Positions 1 to 7,359 of a stretch of DNA of 10,263 bases are shown here, one piece after another. Positions within the stretch are counted from its first letter, which is position 1; each line of letters starts with the position of its first letter. The DNA is from Candidatus Scatosoma pullistercoris. GTDB taxonomy: Bacteria; Bacillota; Clostridia; Christensenellales; Borkfalkiaceae. The position numbers were made by a program, and so were the translations under genes. The stretch covers positions 1 through 10,263 of the forward strand of contig DVMZ01000123.1 in assembly GCA_018714725.1 (NCBI GenBank). The letters run 5' to 3'. The notes under the pieces were generated by a model. The model did no database searches and was not told the DNA's origin. It saw nothing but the letters and a program-made list of their open reading frames with translations.

Positions 1-397
1 TCCCGTCCCTTATCCCGTCCGTTTTATGCTTTTCACTTTTTCTTTGCATCCTTCCGCGCGTCCTTCCGCGCCTTCTCCGGCCAAGCCGGATTTTCCGGCG
101 CGCCATTTTCCGGGAATGTACCGGAAAGCCGCCCCGCTTGCTTCCCTCCGCCTCTTTTTTTCGTCTCCGCCCGCCCTCGTTTTCCCGGAAAAGGCCCGAC
201 CTTTGCCGCGCGCCTGCCGAATGCCCGCTCCGGCGCGTTCTTTCGCGCGGAGGCGCGATTTTCCCGGCGGGCCGACTGTTTATACCGCGCCGCGGCCAAT
301 CCCTTTCTGAGGCGTTTTTTTGCGGTTTTTGCCACTTTCCGCCGCAGGGCATACTTCCGCCTTTGCCGGGGCATACTTTTTACATAAGGAGAAAGTT
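1..397. other. non-coding stretch at the left edge
   Basis: I see no convincing gene here. The plus strand is pyrimidine-rich, and open frames on both strands have the extreme Arg/Lys or Pro/Ser composition expected of chance frames in GC-rich DNA. Two short motifs recur with a 12-nt step: an 8-mer at 1-8 and 13-20 (TCCCGTCC), and an 11-mer at 49-59 and 61-71 (TCCTTCCGCGC). A 10-mer, GGGCATACTT, occurs at 347-356 and 369-378, just before the ribosome-binding site of the small cysteine-rich gene. I found no good sigma-A promoter for that gene. Confidence 0.5.
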
Positions 398-562
398 ATG
401 ACCCGAAAGGATTTTGCGATCTGCCGCGGCTGCGGAAAGCCGATCGACCCGCGGACGGCCCGGTGCTGTCCTTCGTGCGGAGAATGTCTGTGCGAAAGCT
501 GCGCCCGCGACCGGGCGGGCATATGCCGCCGATGTTTTTCCCCGCTCGACAGATTCTGCTGA
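398..562 (+). CDS. 54-aa cysteine-rich zinc-binding protein, function unknown
   Basis: This is a tiny protein with 11 cysteines in 54 residues. Eight form four CxxC pairs (C9/C12, C24/C27, C32/C35, C43/C46), enough for two zinc ions. The second and third pairs are four residues apart (C27-GECL-C32), a spacing found in cross-brace folds such as FYVE and RING fingers. The order also fits two consecutive zinc ribbons. The ATG at 398 was chosen because AAGGAG lies at 386-391 with a 6-nt spacer; an upstream in-frame ATG at 320 has no such signal. It has no signal peptide or membrane helix, so it should be cytoplasmic. It stands alone on the plus strand and converges on the flippase-mazG-dusB operon across a shared terminator. 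The short length, many Arg residues and lack of any catalytic motif suggest a nucleic-acid- or protein-binding module, but the role is not known to me. Confidence 0.75.
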   Translation: MTRKDFAICRGCGKPIDPRTARCCPSCGECLCESCARDRAGICRRCFSPLDRFC

Positions 563-634
563 GAGGACTTGTCCGATGAAACGCAACATTTGACAAGATT
601 TTGTTCAAACATATCCTGCGCCGTCCGGAAGCGC

Positions 635-675
635 AAACCCCGGGGGCCCCGCAGATTGCGGGGCCCCCGGGGTTT
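635..675. terminator. bidirectional intrinsic terminator between convergent genes
   Basis: A perfect 19-bp inverted repeat (arms 635-653 and 657-675) surrounds a 3-nt loop, GAT. The arms begin with AAA and end with TTT, and the plus side continues to TTTT, so either transcript makes a GC-rich stem followed by U residues. It lies between the stop of the small zinc protein (562) and the stop of dusB (742), and can serve both. Confidence 0.9.
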
Positions 676-741
676 TATGACAGGACCGTTTTTCTCTTTC
701 TCCGACATTTGTCCGCCGTCTTTTCCCGGCCGGACCCCCTT

Positions 742-1683
742 TCACTCCGAAAAGATCTCCTCCACCAGCGCGAGCAGAGAATCGGGGTCGGGACAGGCAA
801 ACAGCCGTTCCTTCCAGCCCGCGGCGCCGCGCATGCCCTTGACGTAAAAGGCCACCATTTTGCGCATGAATACCGTGGTAAAGCGCTCGTCAAATACCTG
901 CCTGGTCTCTTTGATCTGCCGTTCGATCATCTGCCGCTTTTCTTCCCGCGGGCGGCCGGTGAAATCGCAGAAAATCTGCGGGTCGTAAAGCGCCGCGCGG
1001 GCGATCATCACCCCGTCCGCCCCCGTCTTTTCCAGCAATTCGTCCGCGTCCGCCTCCGAAAACACGCCGCCGTTGGCGATGACGGGAATGCGCACCGCAT
1101 TTTTTGCCGCGGCGATTTCCCGGTAATTCACTTCGCCCGAATAATATTTGTCCCGCGTGCGGCCGTGCACGGTGAGAAGCGCGGCGCCTGCCTCTTCCAT
1201 GCGCCGGGCAAACTCCGCGGCAATCAGCTTGTCCTCCGATACGCCGACGCGGAATTTCACCGTCACCGCCTTGCCGCTCTTCGCGCATTCCGAGACGATT
1301 TTTTCCGCAAGCGCGGGATTTTCCAGCAACGCGCTGCCCTCGCCGTTCTTGTAAATTTTGGGCACGGGACAACCCATATTGATATCCGCGATCGGAAAAG
1401 GGGAAAGTTCCTCGCTCTCGCAGGCGGCGCGCATGATATCCGGCTCGCTGCCGAAAATCTGCACCGCGACCGGGGATTCCTCCGGGGTGGTATAAAGCAG
1501 GGCCTTTGTGTTTTCACTGCCGTATTTCAATCCCTTGGCGCTGACCATTTCCGTAAAAGCCAGCCCCGCGCCGCTCCGTTCGCACAGCCTGCGGAAAGGG
1601 TAGTTGGTATATCCCGCCAGAGGTGCCAGAAAGACGTTGTTTTCCGTCCTGACGGAGCCGATTGTAATCGGTTTCAGTTCCAT
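742..1683 (-). CDS. dusB: tRNA-dihydrouridine synthase, DusB family
   Basis: This 313-aa flavoenzyme reduces specific uridines in the tRNA D-loop to dihydrouridine, using FMN and NAD(P)H in the cytoplasm. The family hallmarks are present in order: APLAGYTNYPFRRL near residue 20, TEMVSAKG (44-51), QIFGSEP (75-81), and the active-site segment DINMGCPVPKI with the proton-donor cysteine C105. VKFRVG follows with the FMN-contacting K142 or K143, then TVHGRTR with H173, and IPVIANGGV (199-207). The phosphate-binding stretch reads GVMIARAAL, where many relatives have a glycine in place of A228. MRKMVAFYVKGMRGA (273-287) matches the conserved DusB C-terminal helical domain. The length is normal. The ATG is preceded by a GGGGAG ribosome-binding site. 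It follows the mazG stop by 16 nt, so it is the last gene of the flippase-mazG-dusB operon and ends before the shared terminator at 635-675. Confidence 0.95.
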   Translation of the reverse strand: MELKPITIGSVRTENNVFLAPLAGYTNYPFRRLCERSGAGLAFTEMVSAKGLKYGSENTKALLYTTPEESPVAVQIFGSEPDIMRAACESEELSPFPIADINMGCPVPKIYKNGEGSALLENPALAEKIVSECAKSGKAVTVKFRVGVSEDKLIAAEFARRMEEAGAALLTVHGRTRDKYYSGEVNYREIAAAKNAVRIPVIANGGVFSEADADELLEKTGADGVMIARAALYDPQIFCDFTGRPREEKRQMIERQIKETRQVFDERFTTVFMRKMVAFYVKGMRGAAGWKERLFACPDPDSLLALVEEIFSE

Positions 1684-1699
1684 AGTCTCTCCCCTGCCC

Positions 1700-3148
1700 T
1701 CATCGTCCGCCCGCCGGGGCGCCTTTTCCGGCGGTTTCTGAAGCCAGCTGCGCCTTGGCGCGGCGATAGTAAACGTCCCATTCTTCGGCGGACAGCGTTT
1801 TCACATCCCGGCCATCCGCCCGCGCGAGCGCTTCCGTCCGCGTGAACCGGCGGGCAAACCGGTCGGCGCTCTCCTTAAGCGCCTTTTCGCAGTCGCAACC
1901 CGCCAGCCGTCCGACGTTGATAACGGCAAAGAGCAGATCGCCCAGTTCCTTTTCCGTCTCCCCGGCGTCCCCCGCCGCGCGCGCCGCGAACAGTTCGGCC
2001 AGCTCCTCTTTCACCTTTTCCGACGCCTCTTCCGCGGAAGAGAAATCAAATCCGCTCTTGGCGGCGCGCTTGCCCACCTTCTGGGCGCGCATCGCCGCGG
2101 GGAAACAGCGCGGCACGTCGTTCACCGCGTCCGCATACGTCTCCTGATGTTTCTCTTTCATCTTATTGCGTTCCCAGACGGACAGAGCGCTTCCCTCGTC
2201 CGTCGCTTTGTCCTGCCCGAAAATATGGGTGTGGCGGGTGATGAGCTTCTCGCAGATTCCCGTCGTGGCGTCCGTCGTGTCGAACGCGCCGCGTTCCTCC
2301 GCCATCACCGTCTGAAACACCGCCTGCAGGAGCAGATCGCCCGTCTCTTCGAGAATTTTATCGTCGTCCCCCGCGTCGATCGCGTCCACCAGTTCGTAGG
2401 CTTCCTCGACGGCGTTCATCTTGATGCTTTCGGGCGTCTGCACCTTGTCCCAGGGACAGCCGTCCGGACGGCGAAGCCGTTTTACGATCCGTTCGAGATC
2501 GGAAAACCCGAACCGCTTCTGCGCGGTGAATTCCAGCCGTTCGAGCGCGACCGCCGAAGTCCCGTCGTACTCTCCCTGCCGGTCGAGTTCATACACGGGA
2601 ATGCGGACGCACTGCCCCCTGCGTATGTACTTCACCTCCGTTTCCTCGCCGAACCGGTCGGAGAGCGCCAGTTTGACTTCGCCCGCCAGGTCGCGATCGT
2701 GCATATCGTACACGACGAGCGGCGCGGACATCTCCGCGCCTTCCAGTTCGTAGGCGGACACCGCCTGATAGGAACAGCCCGAAAACCCCGCCGCGTCGAC
2801 GAGCGCGCTCACTTTGGACACGCCTTCGACGATCTCCGTTTTGCCGCGCAGGCGACGGGAGAGCGCCTTGACCGAGTTATCCTCCCCCGCCGAACCGTCC
2901 ACGCAGTACACCGTTCCGTCCCCGTATGCCGCCACCGCCGCGGCGAGTTTCTTATACAGAGTGCCGTAATTCCTGCTGCGCTCATAAATTTCGTCCAGGC
3001 AGACGTGCGGAACGCCGAGCGCCGTCACGTTTTTATACGATTCCGTCTGTGCCGTCCGCACGACCACCCGCTTTGCAGACAGGATTGCCCGTCTGCCTCT
3101 TTCCGTAAGATCTCCCTCTTTCACACCCAATCCTACCACCGTAATCAT
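1700..3148 (-). CDS. mazG: MazG-family nucleoside triphosphate pyrophosphohydrolase, YabN type (tetrapyrrole-methylase-like domain fused to MazG)
   Basis: This 482-aa protein is close to the size of Bacillus YabN. The N-terminal ~200 residues resemble the SAM-dependent tetrapyrrole methylase fold (MITVVGLG at the start, then GDLTERG). However, the loop that usually carries a GHP motif reads VDGSAGEDNSVKAL (83-96), so this domain is probably not catalytic. Two MazG repeats follow. The first has R-P-D-G-C-P-W-D (227-234), EEAYE (248-252), EETGD (267-271) and RHTHIFG (305-311). The second has EELAE (381-385) and EKELGD (399-404). These acidic motifs bind Mg2+ and hydrolyse NTPs to NMP plus pyrophosphate, a nucleotide house-cleaning role. 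I chose ATG 3148 because the N-terminus fits the family and AAGGAG lies just upstream; the frame stays open further 5'. The start lies inside the end of the flippase gene. dusB follows after 16 nt. Confidence 0.93.
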   Translation of the reverse strand: MITVVGLGVKEGDLTERGRRAILSAKRVVVRTAQTESYKNVTALGVPHVCLDEIYERSRNYGTLYKKLAAAVAAYGDGTVYCVDGSAGEDNSVKALSRRLRGKTEIVEGVSKVSALVDAAGFSGCSYQAVSAYELEGAEMSAPLVVYDMHDRDLAGEVKLALSDRFGEETEVKYIRRGQCVRIPVYELDRQGEYDGTSAVALERLEFTAQKRFGFSDLERIVKRLRRPDGCPWDKVQTPESIKMNAVEEAYELVDAIDAGDDDKILEETGDLLLQAVFQTVMAEERGAFDTTDATTGICEKLITRHTHIFGQDKATDEGSALSVWERNKMKEKHQETYADAVNDVPRCFPAAMRAQKVGKRAAKSGFDFSSAEEASEKVKEELAELFAARAAGDAGETEKELGDLLFAVINVGRLAGCDCEKALKESADRFARRFTRTEALARADGRDVKTLSAEEWDVYYRRAKAQLASETAGKGAPAGGR

Positions 3149-4550
3149 GCGCCCTCTCTCCTTTTCCAGTTTCCTGTCCGCGTCTGTTTCCGTCCTTTTT
3201 CCCCGATCGCGTGACGGATAAATTATACACCAAATCGAGCGCAAAAGCAACCAAATAACAGACGTCCGCCGCGATCGCCGCCCCGTAAACGGAAATTTCC
3301 GGACGGGAAACGAGCGCAAAATTGAGCGCCGTCTTGACCAGTACGGCAATCCCCATCGAAAACGCCGCGTATTTGGGCTTCCCCAGCCCCGTCAGACAGG
3401 CGGACAGGGTCTGCGTGCAGGAAAGGGTGACGGCGCTCACCGCGAACACCCGCACCAGCCGCACCAGCACCTCCGATTCGGAGGGCGCCAGCGCCCGGAA
3501 AATAATACGCACTGCCGGCCGCGCGAAAAAGTACAGTCCCAGCGCACAGGGGATACTTGCCGCCAGCGTCACGAGCAGGGCGTAAACCACCCGGCTTCGC
3601 GCGCTCCGTCCCTTCTTGCCTGTCTCTGCAAGGGAACGGTCTGTCCCCGCTCTCTCCGCCGCGCCCGCCGCCGAAACGGCGGGGACGCTTGCCGCGGCGA
3701 TTCCGTAGCAGATGGAAACGGGGAGATTGACAATTGTGACGGCGCCGCCCGAAAAGAGGCCGTACAGCGTCACCGCCTGATCGGTGTATCCCTTTAACAG
3801 CCGCACGACGATCACACTGTCCAAAAGCGCGGAAAAGGGCAGCAGCGCCGCCGAAAGCGTGACGGGAATGCTCAGGCGCAAAACGGACTTCATCGAAACC
3901 CTGCCCCCTTCATTCAGCACTTCCGACCGATTGCGCGCCCGACGGTATAAAAGGAGCATCAGCAAAAGAGCCGCCGCTTCCGACACGGATACGGAAAGCA
4001 GAATCAGCGTGACGGCCTTGCGGACGTCCGAACGGTACACATACGCCAGCAACAGGCTCAGCCCCACTTTGACGATCTGTTCCAGAACTTCCGAAAAGGC
4101 GGTGGGAAACATATTGTTCCGGCCCTGAAACCAGCCGCGGAATACGGAAATGCCCGAGACGAGCAGGACGGACGGAGCGAGCGCGAGATAGCCGCTTTTC
4201 AGTTCCGGACTGCCCTGCACCCCCGACAACAGCGGGGAAAGCGCCATCATCAGCAACGTGCCGACTCCGCCGATGCCGAGGAAGAGGATCAACGCGCTTT
4301 TCAGCACGGGGAGATCGGACCGGCCGGAGGCCCGGCGTTCCGCCGCCAGCTTTGCGATCGAGGACGGAATCCCCGTCGCGGACACGGTGAGCAACAGACA
4401 GTAAAAGGGATAGACCAGCTGGTACATCCCCATGCCCTCCGCGCCGATCAGGTTGGTCAGCGGAATGCGGTACAGCGCGCCGATGAGCTTTGCGATGAAC
4501 CCGCCCGCCGCAATGACGGCGGCGCCTTTGAGAAACGTCTGCTTTTTCAT
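3033..4550 (-). CDS. SpoVB/YabM-type polysaccharide and lipid flippase (MOP superfamily)
   Basis: This 505-aa polytopic membrane protein has many hydrophobic helices from residue 5 to about 445. Family hallmarks include FRGWFQGRNNMFPTAFSEVLEQ (137-158), a near match to the RGYFQG-PTA-EQ signature of SpoVB/YtgP/YabM, and LYGLFSGGAVTIVNLP (262-277). Members move lipid-linked cell-wall or spore-cortex precursors across the membrane; the exact substrate cannot be read here. ATG 4550 has GGGAGGGG just upstream. Downstream is a YabN-like mazG, the same order as Bacillus yabM-yabN. The oddity is the end: the last helix stops near residue 445, but the frame runs on for about 60 polar, Gly/Arg-rich residues. 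Residues 468-505 are read from DNA that also encodes the start of mazG (116-bp overlap). This looks like a tail gained by loss of an earlier stop codon, or a sequence error close to residue 450. Confidence 0.9.
   Translation of the reverse strand: MKKQTFLKGAAVIAAGGFIAKLIGALYRIPLTNLIGAEGMGMYQLVYPFYCLLLTVSATGIPSSIAKLAAERRASGRSDLPVLKSALILFLGIGGVGTLLMMALSPLLSGVQGSPELKSGYLALAPSVLLVSGISVFRGWFQGRNNMFPTAFSEVLEQIVKVGLSLLLAYVYRSDVRKAVTLILLSVSVSEAAALLLMLLLYRRARNRSEVLNEGGRVSMKSVLRLSIPVTLSAALLPFSALLDSVIVVRLLKGYTDQAVTLYGLFSGGAVTIVNLPVSICYGIAAASVPAVSAAGAAERAGTDRSLAETGKKGRSARSRVVYALLVTLAASIPCALGLYFFARPAVRIIFRALAPSESEVLVRLVRVFAVSAVTLSCTQTLSACLTGLGKPKYAAFSMGIAVLVKTALNFALVSRPEISVYGAAIAADVCYLVAFALDLVYNLSVTRSGKKDGNRRGQETGKGERAHDYGGRIGCERGRSYGKRQTGNPVCKAGGRADGTDGIV
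3222..3250 (-). promoter_or_regulatory. possible internal promoter for mazG-dusB
   Basis: On the minus strand TTGCTT (3250-3245) is followed by a 17-nt spacer and a perfect TATAAT (3227-3222). It would start RNA near 3215, about 67 nt before the mazG ATG, from inside the flippase gene. The -35 element is weak (three of six consensus bases). The same pair with the same spacer precedes the large lipoprotein gene, which adds some weight. Confidence 0.35.
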
Positions 4551-4611
4551 GTTCCCCTCCCGTTTTTTCCGCGGCTGTGCAGAAAAACGCACGCGCCGGA
4601 AAATCGCATGA

Positions 4612-4646
4612 GCGCGGCGCCGCGAACCGGAGGTCCGGCGCCGCGC
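4612..4646 (-). other. GC-rich hairpin ahead of the flippase gene
   Basis: An 11-bp perfect inverted repeat (4612-4622 with 4636-4646) encloses a 13-nt segment that can itself pair three bases. It lies about 60 nt upstream of the flippase ATG and downstream of the lipoprotein terminator. Neither side carries a U-tract, so it is not a standard intrinsic terminator. It may be a leader structure in the flippase transcript. I found no clear promoter for that operon in this interval. Confidence 0.5.
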
Positions 4647-4695
4647 CGCTATCGTTATTGTCCGCAATCGGGCGGGTTTTATGTCCGGAAAGCGC

Positions 4696-4727
4696 AAAAA
4701 AGCGCCGCTTCCTCATGGAAGCGGCGC
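4696..4727 (-). terminator. intrinsic terminator of the lipoprotein gene
   Basis: On the minus strand a perfect 11-bp stem (4727-4717 with 4712-4702) has a 4-nt loop and is followed directly by six T residues (4701-4696). It begins 21 nt after the lipoprotein stop codon. Confidence 0.9.
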
Positions 4728-4748
4728 CCCTGCCTTTCTCCGGCCTGT

Positions 4749-7190
4749 TTATTCGTCTTTCTTATCCGTCTCCGCGGTTTCCCCGGTTTCAGCCGCTTCG
4801 GCTTCGGCCGGAGCCTGCGTCCCTTCCTCCGCCGTCGTTTCCGCAGATTCCGAAGTTTCCGGAACTTCTGCCCCGGAAGGAGTATCTTCCGTCTTTTCCG
4901 ACGTTTCCGCGGTTTCCTGCGTATCGTCCGCATATACGTCGATGGACTTGTCGTCGGTGGTATCGATGACGTGCTTTCTGCGGCCCGCCTCGACGATTGC
5001 CGCCTGTTCTGCGGCTTTGGCTTTCTTGGCGCGCACGATGAAGAACAGCGCCACGCCGCCCGCGACGATCACCACGCCCAGGGCAATGCCCACGCCCAGG
5101 AGCACTTTCTGCCAGGTCGCCCAGCCGGTGTCCTCCTCTTCGGGAAGGGTGAGAATGGAACTGGTTCTCCACGCCTCTTCGATCGCTTCCGCGTCCGAAT
5201 CCTTCACTTTGCCGATCATGTTCATGAAGTAGCTCTGCACGTCGTAATAGACGCCGGCGTCGTCCTTGAACATATCGGTGTAATCTTTCGCGTCGCCGTT
5301 CGCGCTCACTTCATGCGACGTAAACGCGCGGAATTCCTCAATCGCATAGGCGCTGTACAGATAGTTGTCTTTATAGCCCTGTTTCTTCGCTTCGTCGAGG
5401 ACATCGTAGAAGTACTCCGTCTCGCCCGTGCGGAAATAGTACTGCAGCGCGTTTTGGAGATCGGTGTTGCTGTTGTTGCCGAAATCTGCGATATAGTCGG
5501 TGACCTCTTCATACTTCTCGTTGAACGCTTTGAGTTCGTCGCCGGTCATCAGGCCGTTCTCGCCGTTGAGGTCCACGACATAGATATAATTATACGAAGT
5601 CGAACCGAAGGACTGCGCATTGGAGAAGAAGAGGCAGTTCTCGATAAATTCGGGCTTGTACCAGGAGCTGTTCCAGTCCACGCCGAGAACGGTCGCGGGT
5701 TTGTATTCCTCGTCGTCCACGAGCCCGAAGATCGGGTTGTAATCGTCCGCGTCCCCTTTATAATTGATACGGGTGACGTTGTTGCCGTTCGTGCCGGTGG
5801 AATAATAATACAGATAGTCCCCTTCCGTCTTCCAGAGGGTGGCGCTGCTCGCCGCCGGAACGATCAGAAGGCTTTCCGCGGGCCGGCCGGTTTCATCGGA
5901 AGTCACGCGGTAAATTCTCGAATCGGCGGTGTAGATATAGGAATGCACCCGCTTTCCGGAAACCTCTTCCACCGAGAAGAGCGCCGAGGAAGAAGCGTTG
6001 GTGGTGTTGAGCGCCACCGTGTCCACATTCCCCGCAACCGACTGGCCCTGAATGCTCGTCCAGCCGTCCGCGCCGGAAACGGAATCCGGGAGATAGTACA
6101 ACGCGCTGCTCTCGCCGTCGGACGAAGTGTCGCTCACGCCCGCACGGGTATAATACAGGCCGCCGTTCTGATAGCCCTGAATGGTATAGGTGTAACCGTT
6201 CGGCGTAGCCGCCTTGGTCGGATCGTCGTCCGTGAATTTGGTGTCCGTATACGCCTTGCTCGATCCTCTGCCGTCCAGCACGAGGTCGCCGAGGTTGACG
6301 TAAGGATAGGTGGTATAATCGTCCGCTTTGAAATCGGGATAATTGTCCTCATCCTGGACATAGTCCGCGTTGAAAGAGTAGGTCTTGCCGCCCTTGACGG
6401 TGTAGGAGACCTGTCCGTCCTTCGCGCCGGCCGATTCCACCGTCGCGTCCGCCCGGACGCTGTACACCTGCGTGTAGCTGACGTTGGAGGAATTCTGCGT
6501 GTCGATGTCCTGGGTCACCGCCATCGTGTAGTAGACCAACGGGTTCTCCGCGTCGGAAGTGTCGAAATAAAAATCGGAAGCCGCGGAGGAAACGAGCACG
6601 GTATCCTTGCGCGTCTGCGTATTATAGGAATAGAGCGTGGTGTCGTCCGCATGCAGGCAGTACACCACTCCGTCCACTTCCACGAACCGATAGTCGAGGG
6701 CGTTGTCGTCCGAACGGAAGTAGTATCCGCTCATCGCCTCGCTGCCGTCCAGTTTCGCGCGCTTGAAGCTGACCCAGTCGTTCTGCACTTTGCCGTCCTG
6801 ATCGCGTTCCGTCGTAGGGGAAGCATAGTACACATAATCCCCGTAGATATAGATGCCCGCGTCGAAATTCTGCGCCACGAACAGCATGGGCACCACCGTC
6901 ACGACGTTCTGGTAATTTCCCGCCAGAAGATCCGCCCGGGAAATGCGCATCAGAGCGCCTTTCACGACTTCGCCGTATTCATTGGACGCCGTATATTCCT
7001 CGGCGCCGTTGATGAAGTAGATATAATTGCCCTTTTCCACGACAAAGCCGCCGTTGGAACTTACCTCTCCCTGAAAAATATCGTCTCCGGGCACCTCGGT
7101 GGAATAGTTGTCCGAGCATCCCGCAAGCGCAGAAACGGCAAGGGCGGCCGCCGCTGCGACGCATATCGATTTCCTGATCTTATCCCGCAT
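4749..7190 (-). CDS. large surface lipoprotein with propeller-like repeats, C-terminal membrane helix and acidic tail
   Basis: This 813-aa protein has a lipoprotein signal peptide: positive start, Ala-rich core, and lipobox LAGC with the lipidated cysteine at C25. The outer part is rich in Tyr, Asp, Ser and Thr. It repeats short beta-strand motifs around G-x-Y-x-Y (NYIYFI at 55, YGDYVYYAS at 116, DGVVYCL at 173, GGLYYT at 343, EGDYLYYYS at 456, YNYIYVVD at 533). This resembles beta-propeller families such as DUF5050, though I cannot assign the domain firmly. Residues ~550-680 look helical. A transmembrane helix follows (696-719), then a basic stop-transfer stretch and a 94-residue cytoplasmic tail made largely of Glu, Thr, Ala and Asp. 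The protein is therefore anchored twice. ATG 7190 was chosen over an earlier ATG because it starts the signal peptide and has AAGGAG at 7205-7200. It is monocistronic, with its own promoter and terminator. The function is unknown; sensing, adhesion or envelope scaffolding are possible. Confidence 0.85.
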   Translation of the reverse strand: MRDKIRKSICVAAAAALAVSALAGCSDNYSTEVPGDDIFQGEVSSNGGFVVEKGNYIYFINGAEEYTASNEYGEVVKGALMRISRADLLAGNYQNVVTVVPMLFVAQNFDAGIYIYGDYVYYASPTTERDQDGKVQNDWVSFKRAKLDGSEAMSGYYFRSDDNALDYRFVEVDGVVYCLHADDTTLYSYNTQTRKDTVLVSSAASDFYFDTSDAENPLVYYTMAVTQDIDTQNSSNVSYTQVYSVRADATVESAGAKDGQVSYTVKGGKTYSFNADYVQDEDNYPDFKADDYTTYPYVNLGDLVLDGRGSSKAYTDTKFTDDDPTKAATPNGYTYTIQGYQNGGLYYTRAGVSDTSSDGESSALYYLPDSVSGADGWTSIQGQSVAGNVDTVALNTTNASSSALFSVEEVSGKRVHSYIYTADSRIYRVTSDETGRPAESLLIVPAASSATLWKTEGDYLYYYSTGTNGNNVTRINYKGDADDYNPIFGLVDDEEYKPATVLGVDWNSSWYKPEFIENCLFFSNAQSFGSTSYNYIYVVDLNGENGLMTGDELKAFNEKYEEVTDYIADFGNNSNTDLQNALQYYFRTGETEYFYDVLDEAKKQGYKDNYLYSAYAIEEFRAFTSHEVSANGDAKDYTDMFKDDAGVYYDVQSYFMNMIGKVKDSDAEAIEEAWRTSSILTLPEEEDTGWATWQKVLLGVGIALGVVIVAGGVALFFIVRAKKAKAAEQAAIVEAGRRKHVIDTTDDKSIDVYADDTQETAETSEKTEDTPSGAEVPETSESAETTAEEGTQAPAEAEAAETGETAETDKKDE

Positions 7191-7264
7191 TGTAAAGGAC
7201 TCCTTAAAAATTACGCCAAACGGAAAAAACGCGCGCATTTTCCGATACTATCAACGCATATTCT

Positions 7265-7293
7265 ATTATATATCAATTCGTCAATTAAAGCAA
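7265..7293 (-). promoter_or_regulatory. sigma-A-type promoter of the lipoprotein gene
   Basis: On the minus strand TTGCTT (7293-7288), a 17-nt spacer and a perfect TATAAT (7270-7265) lie in an AT-rich island. Transcription would start near 7258, giving a 68-nt leader before the ATG at 7190. A TTGACG hexamer also occurs between the two elements but stands only 8 nt from the -10 box, too close to serve as -35. Confidence 0.65.
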
Positions 7294-7359
7294 ACAAAAA
7301 CGCCGCGTTTTTGCCGCTATTTTCGGTGAAAATTGTGAAAATAAAGGATTTTTTTCGAT

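Noticed and set aside
33..374. A 113-codon Arg/Lys-rich minus-strand frame at the left edge
   Set aside because: Extreme basic composition and low-complexity end, no ribosome-binding site considered convincing, no family resemblance.
601..1845. A 414-codon plus-strand frame opposite dusB
   Set aside because: It starts before a terminator and runs antisense to a well-supported DusB; no ribosome-binding site or domain.
2147..3214. A 355-codon plus-strand frame opposite mazG
   Set aside because: MazG motifs on the other strand are clear; this frame is a shadow with chance composition.
7296..7312. A 7-bp hairpin flanked by A5 and T5 in the divergent promoter region
   Set aside because: Only two GC pairs and no gene that it could terminate; probably part of the AT-rich promoter island.
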